From Apteryx mantelli (Eukaryota > Chordata > Aves > Apterygiformes > Apterygidae), in NCBI RefSeq assembly GCF_036417845.1, contig NC_089985.1:28912583-28976582 (forward strand): a stretch of DNA of 64,000 bases. The letters run 5' to 3'. Below, piece by piece: positions 52,801 through 62,168 of the stretch; position 1 is the first letter of the stretch, and each line of letters starts with the position of its first letter. Under the pieces are notes generated by a model. The model searched no databases. It was given only the letters and a program-made list of their open reading frames with translations, and was not told the DNA's origin. A program made the position numbers and the translations under genes.

Positions 52801-55800
52801 CCCCTGCTCTGATTTCAGGAAAGAAAGATCTGGAACATGGAAGTTGTGATGCTCATGTTCAACCTAATGCAGTCTCCACTTTGTGATTACATTTTAAAGT
52901 ACACACAGGGGTTAAGGAAATAGAGGCATTCACAGTGTGTTACTTTTCTTATACAGGAAACATGATCTGAATTTCCCAAAGAAAAGAAGTTTTCAGAAGC
53001 CAATTGCAAATTTCCCCAGAGCAGCAATGACTTGCAGAAAATGTAGCGAGCAGATGAAAAGCCTATTACAATGGTTATCCTTCTCTGATATTTACAGACT
53101 GTAACCACTCTTCTTGTATAAGCGTTTAGTGCACTGAGGCAAAGTTAGCCAAAATAAAACACCCAGAGAGTCCCAGACTCAATCTATAAAAAAACCTGAA
53201 TTCTTTAGCTAATGTCCCATTCCTGTGAGAGATCTCTTACCTGCACTAATGAACCACTTTTTTCAGGACAGATGATTTTTGGCAAGTTCTACACTTGCAC
53301 CTATGTTTTTGAAACACCTGAACTAGCTAATTTAGAAGAGTCCTGGTTCTCTGTGCCAGGGCTACCTCCAATGGAAGGTAAAGATATATTTTGGTAGAAG
53401 TTAAGACTCCTTCATATACAGAATACTTGATATTAAAAAAAACAGAAATGTGGGGTTTTTTGAGAACTCACTATTACTTAAGTTGGGGCTATCTACACAC
53501 TATACATATTTAGTATATATATTAACTACACATTAATTTTTCTGGCTCTACAGATTTTTCATTTTAAATAACTGTTTCTCAATAATTACACCTATCAAAG
53601 TGTTCTAGTTTGATTACTGGAAAAAATGGAGCCTGAAAACCATGAAAGATGTCATTATCTGAGAAGTTTAAGTACTAAAGGGAGACACCTTCCTCCAACC
53701 TCTAAAAGAAATACTGACAGACATTTAAAAACTCCTTATTATTTATGTTATCTACTACCTAATTATTAAAATTCTGAAAGATGAACTGCAAAAGATTTGT
53801 CTGCTACTACATCCTTCTTTAGTAACAGAGCAAGTTACTACAGAATTGAAGCTCATTTTACACAGCAAAGCCAAAGCTCTCTTGTTCTGACAGCACAGTG
53901 CAAATATTTACTTTACCAATCCACTTCATCTAATTTCTTAGAGAACAGATTTGAGTAAACATGCAATGAATACTTTTTGCAAGTGAGAAAGCAGAATAGC
54001 CTCACACCTGCTACTGTATCAAGTCAGCAACACACTTGAAAGAATGTTGCAGGTAGCACTGTTAAGGAGTTAGATTGTTTCCTTCTCCCCCTCCAATTAA
54101 GAGATTTAAGAGAATGAATTCATCCCATAGGAGCAGTTTTCTCAACAGAAGTAACATTTAATAAGCAGCAGATCCACACACATGGGAAGTGCGGACACTC
54201 AAGGTTTTTAGCAGATGGGTTCTAAGTGCCATCAAGGGAAATACAGATAGAAGGAGTTCAACTAACTGTTGATAAAGGGCAATATAGGAGGATCAACACA
54301 GGAGCAGTGAAAATAAGGCTATAATATTTACTAAGGATGTAGTACTTAGAGATGTTACTCTTCTGAAATTTGCTAAATTTCATGTTCTAACCATCTAGAA
54401 GGCCTGAAAAAGGCATTGTCTTCAAGAACTTGGAAGACTGAGGAATGACATACACTAACTCTCTCAAGGGTTTTGTAGATATTGATGCTATGGAAGCTAC
54501 TTAGCAGAAAATGAAGGGTCACCTCAAACACTACTAAAAAGCTGGTAAAAATTCTTAAGTTAATATTCACTTATCATTAACTGTTGATGAAAGCAACCAG
54601 GAGAAAACCTACATTACAAGACAAGAGCATTTTCATTAGAGCAAAACATTATAACCACTTACAAATATCATTAGTGTTATACTGCTGCTGGCTTGTCTCA
54701 CAGAATTTAGCCAACTATCATAACATCTCATAACAGAAAAAAAAGCAAAGCACACAGAAAGCTCCACATCTTCTAATAAGTGACAAGTCAGAGAAGACAT
54801 AGCCAGTAGCCAGTATTAGCTTCACCAGCTCATAGCCAAATACCACTGGTAAATTTAATTGAAGAGCATGTCTGGTGTATATATAGCTGATTTCCTCAAT
54901 AACAGAGGAAATGAAAAAATAGTTTGAAGTCAAACTTTTTGTTTTGAAAGAGGGGAAAAAAAATCATCATGCATGAAAACAAAGTTCCTACTTTTCTAAA
55001 TCTATTTTTACTCCCTGATCCCCCAGTTAAAAAAGCTACATTAACTGAAAGTATATGCTAGTTTTTCTGAACAGGCCTTTTTCAGCAAAAACATGTCAGT
55101 GGCAAGTTTCACCCACCTCTAATTGTAGGCTGCAATTTGCCTAGAGCACCTAAAAATTTTTAGTTTTGTGGAAATTAAGTATACTCACCTTAGAATCCTT
55201 TTGACCTATACTACTACTTAAGTTTTAGAGAAAGAAAAAGTTAATGCATGTCTTAAGTGTCCTTGAGTGGTGTTATCTGGACTTGAAATGCAGGATACTC
55301 TGACCTTAGCAGCAGCAACACCATGTCTTAAGGTGCTTCTGCCAGCTTTTTCTGTTGCCTATTCATCTGCTAGAATGAGCCCAATCATAAACAGCCATAA
55401 CTGAGTGGACCAACAAGAAACCAGAAACTTCTTCTGACAGCATGGACCTACAAGGCTGGTCAAAAAAGAAAACAGTATGGGATATTTTCTTATTCCACTT
55501 CAGCAGAGCTGTTCCCTCCTTGTATGTCATACAAAACTAGGCAAATTCCAGAACAACAGTTCTTCAATTAAAATGACTGGCAACACTTTAATTTTAAAAT
55601 GCTTATTTACTTCAGTTAAGAGAAAGCATAAAACAGTAACCCAGGAACCTGTGAAAAAGCTTCAGTCTGATGCATATAAATAAAAAAACCCAAGAATATG
55701 TAAAGCATTCCCTCAGAACTGTACAAAAAAGTCGTATATCTTAATTAAGTATTTAAATATTGACCTCATCTAGACGCGAAGCCTTTGCAACACTGCCATC

Positions 55801-56493
55801 AGTGCTCAGCAAGACAGCACATCCCCGCTCCCAGGACACAAGGTCTGAACAGGGCCCATATTACAGCAATGCAACCTGCAATTTTCACTACAGCTTGAGC
55901 TTGCTTAACCGCGAAGAAATTCCGGTTTGCCAAAACCGTTCAATAAACGGTAACTGCTTTAAATAGAAGGAGGCAAGCGAAGCTCTCCGAACGGCGGAAA
56001 GAAAAACCCTGTCCCATTTCGCTGGTTCTAGCGGTATTGGACCGTAAGAGCCGAAAAGCTGTTAAACCTAAGCAGCAGACGCCGGAGGCAGCCCGCGGCC
56101 CGACCCTCCCGCCACCAAGCCGGGGCCACCGGACACCCGGGCTGCTCCCCCGGAAACACAGCGACAGGGATTTTGCCATTTTTTCCAGCGCTCCCGCGTC
56201 ACACGGCGCTAACGCTAACGGCGCCGGACAGCCGCAGGCGCCGGACCCTCCCCCACCGCCAGGGCTCGGCGCCCCCCGCGCCCCGCACAGCGCCGCTGCC
56301 GCCCCGCCCCGCCCGCCCCGCAGGCGGCCGAGGTCAGCGGAGGAAGCCGCAGGGGAAGGCAGGAGCCACCAGGGCGGCAAACACCTCCGCGCGCGCGCGC
56401 GGCCCGCCGCGGGCAGGCGGCCAAGCCGCAGCGGAGCGGAGCGCGCTTGGGGCCGCCCGAGGCGCCGCGCCGTTAGCTCCCTCACACACTCAC

Positions 56494-56640
56494 CAACTGA
56501 CACCGCCTCGGCGGGCTCCCCGGGCCAGCCCTGCTCCCGGCAGCCTCCGCGCCGCGCTCCCTCGCCCGCGGCCCCCACGCAAGTCACGCGAGAGCGGCCC
56601 GGCCCCCTCCCGCAACGCGCGCGCCCGCCTCACGCACCAC
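56494..56640 (-). other. DNAJB4: Candidate DNAJB4 5' non-coding exon
   Basis: On the minus strand, CAGTTG|GTGAGTGTG gives a near-consensus donor at 56493 inside the CpG island, with the CACGTGAC site and the TCGCGA motifs just upstream. This fits a short 5' UTR exon of DNAJB4 spliced to the acceptor at 36965. The upstream border (transcription start) is a guess. Confidence 0.4.
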
Positions 56641-57040
56641 GTGACGCTCCCCAGCCCTATCAGTGGACGCGTCTTAAATCCCGTGCCACTGCGAAAACCT
56701 CGCGAGCCCTCTGCCCCTCCCCCCGCCCTTGCAGAGCGCCCCCCTCCCCCCCCCGCGCGCCCCTGAAGGGCACCCCCAGGAGACCCCGCTCCTCCTCCTC
56801 CTCCCCCCCAACACCCACGTAGAGGGGAAGGGCGAAACGTCGCGAGATTTCCTGGGCTTTCTCCGGCACCCCTATGAAATCTCGCCCCTCCCTGCCGCAG
56901 GTCTCGCGAGGCTACATCGTTTTCCCTCCCCCCTCCCCGAGCACGATGCCGCGCAGGAATGTGAAAGGCTCCCGCCCGCCGCCATTTTCTTTCTTTCTTG
57001 GCAGGCAGCGAGTGGGGCAGGAAGCGGTGGCTGAGCGAGC

Positions 57041-57154
57041 ATGGCGGACTATTCCACGGTGCCCCCTCCTGCTTCGGGCGCGCCCGGGGGAGGCGGCGGC
57101 GGAGGTGGAGGAGTGAACGATGCCTTTAAAGACGCGCTGCAGAGGGCTAGGCAG
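57041..57154 (+). CDS. FUBP1: FUBP1 coding exon 1
   Basis: 38 codons from ATG at 57041, in context GAGCATGG. Product [15 protein letters not shown], then nine glycines, then [14 protein letters not shown]; donor GGCAG|GTGTGT. It contains the first half of the N-box helix that contacts FIR/U2AF-type partners. The polyglycine run is slightly shorter than I recall for human. Confidence 0.96.
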
Positions 57155-60100
57155 GTGTGTGTGTAACGTGGCTCTGCCAAATCAATGGGCGCTCGGGCTG
57201 CGGGGCCCGGAGGCAGCTCCTGACCAGGCCGCGCTGCGGGCTGAGCTGGCGGGCCGCGCCCCGGCGGCGCCTGGCCCTGGGGAGCCCTGAGGAGGGGGCC
57301 GCCCCGCCAGGATGCCCCTGCGGAGCGTGGCGGGAGGGGGGGAAGCTTTGTGCCGTCCCCCCTCCGCGCCGCCCGCCCTCCTCAGGTGCGGGCTGGCGGC
57401 AGGCGAGCATTTTCCAGTCAGGCCCCGGCTGCCTCCCTCCGCCATCGCCCGCTGCCTGAGCGGCCGCCCGCGGTGCCCCGGCCCGGCCCGAAGGGATCCG
57501 CGCCATCGCAGCGCGGCGGGGGCGGGGGGGCGCCCGGCGCGGCCTGGTGCCCGCTACCGGCCTGCGGGGAGGCGCAATCTCGGCCGGCGGCTCGCAGCGC
57601 GCCGCCTTATCGGGAGCCCCGCGCCCTGCCGGGCCGAGGGGAGGGCGGGCGGCTCCGCCGCGCAGCCCCGTATTGTGTCCCCCGAGGCGCCCTGGGTGCC
57701 CGCTAACCTGCCCAGACCGGTTGGGAGGTGCCGCGGCCTGTGGAGCGAAGGCGGCCGGGGCGGCTTTTCGTTTTTTTTTGTTTTTTTTTTTGTTTTTAAT
57801 CCAGAAGCTGCTTTTTTTTTTTTTTTTGTAGTTTTGCAGCACGGGCGATGTTCACGTTGTTTCTCAGGCAAAATTTTCTTGTCCGTCTGATAACCGATGA
57901 CGCTTTTGACAATATTTAAAAAAAAATGTAGCTAGAATTTTTAAGATTTAAAATAGTTTTAGCAGTCAAGCTCTCTGCGGCATATCGCAGGCTTTCTCGA
58001 AATATAGGTAAAATAGGAAAAGTCTCTTCTAAAAAAAAAAAAAAAGTTGCTACAGTTTGAAGAGCAGATTTTTTTTCAGCCAGAGGAAAAAACAGTTGAG
58101 TATAGGAAGAAATCCTTAGTAAAGGATGAGTGTAAAAGTCTCCTGAATACGTTGGGGAGAAAAAGGTATCATGGCCGTTTGCAGGACTGTTTCTAGCAGC
58201 AACCTTTTATTTACCTTTTTTGAGTGATATTAATATGCGTTGTTTCAAACGCTGACATTGTTCAGAAGACCTGGAATAAATAAGGACTGACTGAATGAAT
58301 TTCTTCTCGCAACATCTGCTTATGTTTAGATTGCAGCAAAAATTGGAGGAGATGCTGGTACATCAATGAATTCAAACGACTACGGTTATGGAGGACAAAA
58401 AAGACCTCTTGAGGATGGAGGTATGCGTTCATTACTGTTGCATTTATTCTTGTTTGGTATGGCTGGGCCACAGAGCCAGAAAGATTGCAGGTGTTTTTTT
58501 GTTTTTGGTGGTTTTTTTTTCCATAGTACAGCATAAAAACATTTTGTTCCCTTTATAGATCGCGATGTGCTCTTTCATTTTCAGTTTAATGGGGAAATTT
58601 CTTTTAAACCATTGTGCTGTGTAACTGTAATCTGAAGTGAATGTAAGCCCGTTTTAAAATATTTTAAATAAAATTTTAATGCAGTAAAGAGGAAAAGATA
58701 TGCTGGGGACATGGGCGGATAAATTCATAATTGAGAAATGCTTTTTATACAGGTATGTCAATGCAGTCCCCTGTTGTATAGGGCTCATTACGGCTTGTAA
58801 GTTACAATTAGAGCAGGAAGTGGTTACTTTTTTAAATTGAATTGTTTCATATGCTTTGTTATTGCACAGATTCAAATAAACATTTTAATGCATTTCATTG
58901 TAAAAGCATAGGACTTTAAAAAAAGACAGGAAAGTAAATTTTCTACCTTGTAGACGTTTTTGCTTGGTCTAATATTTAAGCATATAGCGTGTGTGAACCC
59001 TGATAAGATCATACTTAAATCTTTCAACTTGTTGCAGCTTTTTGGATTTGCTTTATATTGCAGTAAAGTTTTCTCCTGAAATGTGTGTGTCCTCTTCTGT
59101 CAGCTAGTTTGAACTTAACAGGGTTTGATATGTTTAATATACACACAAAATCCTGACTAAATTGTGGAGAGAAATCTGAGCTTGTTGAAATGTTCTCGTA
59201 GGTGTCACGTAAAAGCAATGCCTTTTTCTTCCTTTAAGAGGATTGAAACTCAGTCTACAGATTGTAACTAAGGCTTTATATCAGGAGTTCTTGTGTCCTG
59301 TAATAAAGTTTTTTTTCTATTAACGGTGAGGTTTTTAATATACAAAAATGAGCTAATGATGCTTCAGATGATTATATGTAATGTATTCTTTTTATTTTAT
59401 GTGTAGATGGCTCTTGGACAAGTCCGAGCAGTACAACACACTGGGAGGGAATGCCCTCTCCTTTTAAAGGCAGGAATTTTTATTTATTACCTGTGTTTAG
59501 TATGTAAACATGAAATAAACTAGTGGATCTTTCTGGATTGACACAAATATTTCTTGGAATATGTGTCTGAGTTTTTGCTGCACATAAATTATGGTGATTC
59601 ATATAACCTTTATTTTGGGGTGGGAAGAAAGCATCTGAAGTATATCTTTTCAGATATAGGTTAATTGTGCCTTTTATTCCTTTATTTGTACAAAAAGGAT
59701 TTGGATGGTAGTGATGTAGTTGCTTTGAATCTGCTTTTTTTTGAAGTTTTATGCTATGAAATGCTTGATATTTGGATAGGGATTTCATATCAATGTTCAG
59801 AGTGAGATTGCATTGCTATGTGATATTGTTGTATTTTTAGATGTTTGATCTAGATTTGTGGTCGTTGTCAGAAAACTTTTTTCTTTAAATTGTTGTTAAT
59901 TTTTGTATGGATTTGATTTTTTTTTTTTTTAATTGGTTTTTACTATAGAAGCATCATTAGCTTGAGCAACCAACAGAGAGAAACTTTGTTCCTTGTTGTA
60001 GTTAAGTTTCAGTGACTGGGTACCTATGAGCAATCTACAGTGTGTTCTGAAAACTGCCTTTTATTAAACCACTTAATAGATATATGGAAGAACCTAACAT

Positions 60101-62168
60101 CTTTTCAGTTATACTAACCAAGTGCTGAGTGTTCGTGAGATTCTTTCTTTTATTCAGATGATCAACTTCCTGAAATTGAGGAAAAAATAAAAAGAAAAAA
60201 GAAAAAAAAAAGGGGGACTAAAATGCACTGGAAAGTTACAGTTCACACTAAAAGGTGTAAACACTTCTTGAATTTCTTGGCAAACATTTAAAAAAATCTT
60301 AATTTTGCAGATCAACCAGATGCTAAGAAAGTTGCTCCTCAGAATGACTGTAAGTAATTTTTATTTTGTTGCCAGTAAACCTAAACAAGTGTAAAACTTT
60401 CAGAACAAGAATTTGAAACAGTAATCTGGTAGGTGGTATTTGGACCAGTGAAATCAAAAGAATGACTCGGTTTATCTCTTAGTTTCTTGAAGCAGTTTGA
60501 GTCTACTTTCTAAAACTGACAGAATGTTGTGTTAGCCACAGTTGAGAATCCTTTTAACTATGTTTTTATACCATGTAATAACACTTCTTAAAAAATCAAC
60601 TTGGACCAAAAGTAGATCCAATTAAGTTTATTATTAACCACAGAAAAGACTTAGTTGTAAATAATACTGTTTGTTTGAGTTTAATTTTAACAATATTTGC
60701 TTATAGCTTTTGGAAATCAACTACCACCAATGCATCAACAACAAAGGTAAGAGTCTACATCTATACTACATCTCATATACCACTTCACTTTTTACTAAAA
60801 AAAGTATCTTAAAAAAATTCTTACAGAAAAGCAATGTTGGTGCATTAGAGAAATACATTATATATAGAGAGAAATATAGTGATATGTTGAAATTCAGCTT
60901 CAGCTGTCACAAGCCAAACACCTGAAATAAATCTGATAATATCATGCTGGTTCTATCTTTGTCATAGCAGCCTGTGCCATACATCAAGATTAGCATAAGA
61001 AAAATGGGTTGCTCTTATAGTATTTGAGCATAGCTACCATAACCAAAGCTAGGAGCAGGTCTGAAGGGAAAGGGTCAATCCTGTCTTGAAAATAGGAAAG
61101 AAATGTGGTGGATTAAAAGAAGGCAAAGTTAGTACAGCTTATTGTTCAGTCAGCTACATCTGGTACAACTTTTTTTCTCCATTCATTTCTTCCATAAACA
61201 GCCAAATCCAACTATTCTTCCAATCCTTTGCCTAATTTTGATAAAGGAGATACTGAAATGTGTGTATTTTCAGCATGCTTCAATTGAGATAGAGTTGAAA
61301 CTTTTTTGATACTACACTGGTCTTCTCACACCTCCCACTTAATAATAAAGAGGATGGAGGAAAACATGTATCAATTCATACTATAATTTAAACTCTTAAG
61401 TGGTCACATCCTGTTTTCCACTACTAATAGTATTTATTCACTTTTGTAGCTTGTTGTTTACTTTGAAAATAACCTAGTTTCATTGAAAGCTGTGTTTGCA
61501 TATGACTTTTAAAATTAGTGGGAGACAATTGTGCCGGGATGGGGGAGGCAATTAACTTCCATCTGTTTTACTGGAAAAGGTATCTAAATACAAAGCTAGT
61601 TTGGTCTTTGAATGGTCATTGTTTTCTGTTGCATTTAACCTATACAGGTCTGTGATGACAGAGGAGTACAAAGTTCCAGATGGAATGGTTGGATTCAGTA
61701 AGTAGTATGAACATAGTGCTGCAGTATAGTGAGGGATATTAGCAGATGCTGTTAATACAAATTATATCTTTTCTATTTTCTTTTTTCAAGTAATTGGCAG
61801 AGGTGGAGAGCAGATCTCACGCATACAGCAAGAGTCTGGATGTAAAATACAGATCGCGCCTGGTAACTATTTCTGGTATATTTGTTGGTAGCAAGTTCAG
61901 AAGGCTGATCATTGTTTCTAATTATCTGTATCTTCATTTAAGGTATATTTTAATGTTTTGTGCTAATCCCAATTATTGCAGTCCAAAGAAATGTTGTGAT
62001 ACAATGATTCTTCTTCTGCTTTCCAATAGTTTGTGTATCATATTTGGTTTCATGATCTCTTTCTGCCTTAATGCTACTGTTAAATCAGTTTTATTTTATG
62101 ACCTTCTTAGATAGTGGAGGCCTGCCTGAAAGATCTTGTATGCTAACTGGAACACCAGAGTCTGTTCA
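57041..62168 (+). CDS. FUBP1: FUBP1 gene, coding span (7 constitutive exons in window, continues off the right edge)
   Basis: Far-upstream-element-binding protein 1, a nuclear KH protein that binds single-stranded DNA upstream of MYC and intronic RNA near 3' splice sites. The coding sequence joins 57041-57154, 58330-58420, 60311-60349, 60707-60746, 61648-61697, 61791-61862 and 62111-62168, 154 codons plus two bases. All introns are GT-AG and the phases agree. The product has a Gly-rich N-terminus, the N-box helix ([13 protein letters not shown] onward), a KRPLEDG basic stretch and most of KH1, with the GRGG loop at residues 114-117. The other three KH domains and the Tyr-rich C-terminus are beyond 64000. 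No further exon was found in 62169-64000. Confidence 0.96.
57155..58329 (+). other. FUBP1: FUBP1 intron 1
   Basis: 1,175 nt. The first half is CpG island, then T-rich with several T runs around 57770-57830. The long frames on both strands between 57147 and 57890 are artefacts of this composition. Confidence 0.85.
58330..58420 (+). CDS. FUBP1: FUBP1 coding exon 2
   Basis: 91 nt, residues 39-68 plus one base. The acceptor is TTATGTTTAG| and the donor TGGAG|GTATGC. Product [20 protein letters not shown], then [10 protein letters not shown]. It completes the N-box and contains the basic KRP nuclear-localisation-like stretch. Confidence 0.96.
59407..59469 (+). CDS. FUBP1: FUBP1 alternative cassette exon (63 nt, GC-AG donor)
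   Basis: The acceptor is TTTTATGTGTAG| and the donor AAAG|GCAGGA. The exon is exactly 63 nt and phase 1 at both ends, so skipping or inclusion keeps the frame. Included after GEDG-type exon 2, it encodes 21 residues, [13 protein letters not shown] then EGMPSPFK, followed in frame by DQPDAKK from exon 3. I recall the same insertion in predicted vertebrate FUBP1 isoforms. The donor is GC, not GT; the next GT downstream (59493) would break the frame. Confidence 0.8.
60311..60349 (+). CDS. FUBP1: FUBP1 coding exon 3
   Basis: 39 nt, phase 1 to phase 1. The acceptor is TTAATTTTGCAG| and the donor GACT|GTAAGT. Product [13 protein letters not shown] (residues 69-81). Confidence 0.94.
60707..60746 (+). 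CDS. FUBP1: FUBP1 coding exon 4
   Basis: 40 nt. The acceptor is TTGCTTATAG| and the donor CAAAG|GTAAGA. Product [13 protein letters not shown] (residues 82-94) plus two bases. Joined to exon 5 it reads QQQRSVMT, the form without the extra Ser that I recall in one human isoform. Confidence 0.93.
61648..61697 (+). CDS. FUBP1: FUBP1 coding exon 5 (KH1 start)
   Basis: 50 nt. The acceptor is AACCTATACAG| and the donor TTCA|GTAAGT. Product [17 protein letters not shown] (residues 95-111), the linker and first strand of KH1. Confidence 0.95.
61791..61862 (+). CDS. FUBP1: FUBP1 coding exon 6 (KH1 core)
   Basis: 72 nt. The acceptor is TTTTTTCAAG| and the donor CCTG|GTAACT. Product [20 protein letters not shown], then QIAP (residues 112-135). 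It carries the GRGG nucleic-acid-binding loop (114-117) of KH1. The intron before it is only 93 nt. Confidence 0.96.
62111..62168 (+). CDS. FUBP1: FUBP1 coding exon 7 (KH1 end)
   Basis: 58 nt. The acceptor is TGACCTTCTTAG| and the donor TTCA|GTAAGT. Product [19 protein letters not shown] (residues 136-154) plus the first two bases of a Gln codon. The next exon (SAKRLLDQIV in human) was not found before 64000. Confidence 0.95.

Larger units (their letters stand above)
36965..56493 (-). other. DNAJB4: Probable DNAJB4 5' UTR intron / gene-free region
   Basis: About 19.5 kb without a recognisable coding exon on either strand. If DNAJB4 starts beside FUBP1, as in mammals, this is its first intron, from the donor TTG|GTGAGT at 56493 to the acceptor at 36965. 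It contains a G-rich run (38485-38493), a G run interrupted by A (44316-44329), a 28-nt A run (47115-47142), a 24-nt G run (49831-49854), an old CR1 fragment (about 46200-46690) and an unidentified 143-codon frame (38938-39369). Confidence 0.6.
56040..57770. promoter_or_regulatory. CpG island with divergent DNAJB4/FUBP1 promoter
   Basis: About 1.7 kb of dense CpG sequence covering FUBP1 exon 1 and the likely DNAJB4 first exon. In mammals these two genes are head to head within about 100 bp. Visible elements are three TCGCGA-core motifs (56699-56706, 56840-56847, 56902-56910), a CACGTGAC E-box/CRE-like site (56638-56645) and a YY1-type GCCGCCATTTT near 56978 followed by a TTTCTTTCTTTCTT tract. 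No TATA box is evident. Long frames on several strands here are CpG-island artefacts. Confidence 0.85.

Noticed and set aside
55940-57116. Frames of 215, 261 and 197 codons around the divergent promoter
   Set aside because: CpG-island composition artefacts. They overlap the FUBP1 leader and promoter motifs and show no domain.
57147-57890. Frames of 231 and 192 codons just after FUBP1 exon 1
   Set aside because: They lie within FUBP1 intron 1, half CpG island and half T-runs that give Lys or Phe tracts.
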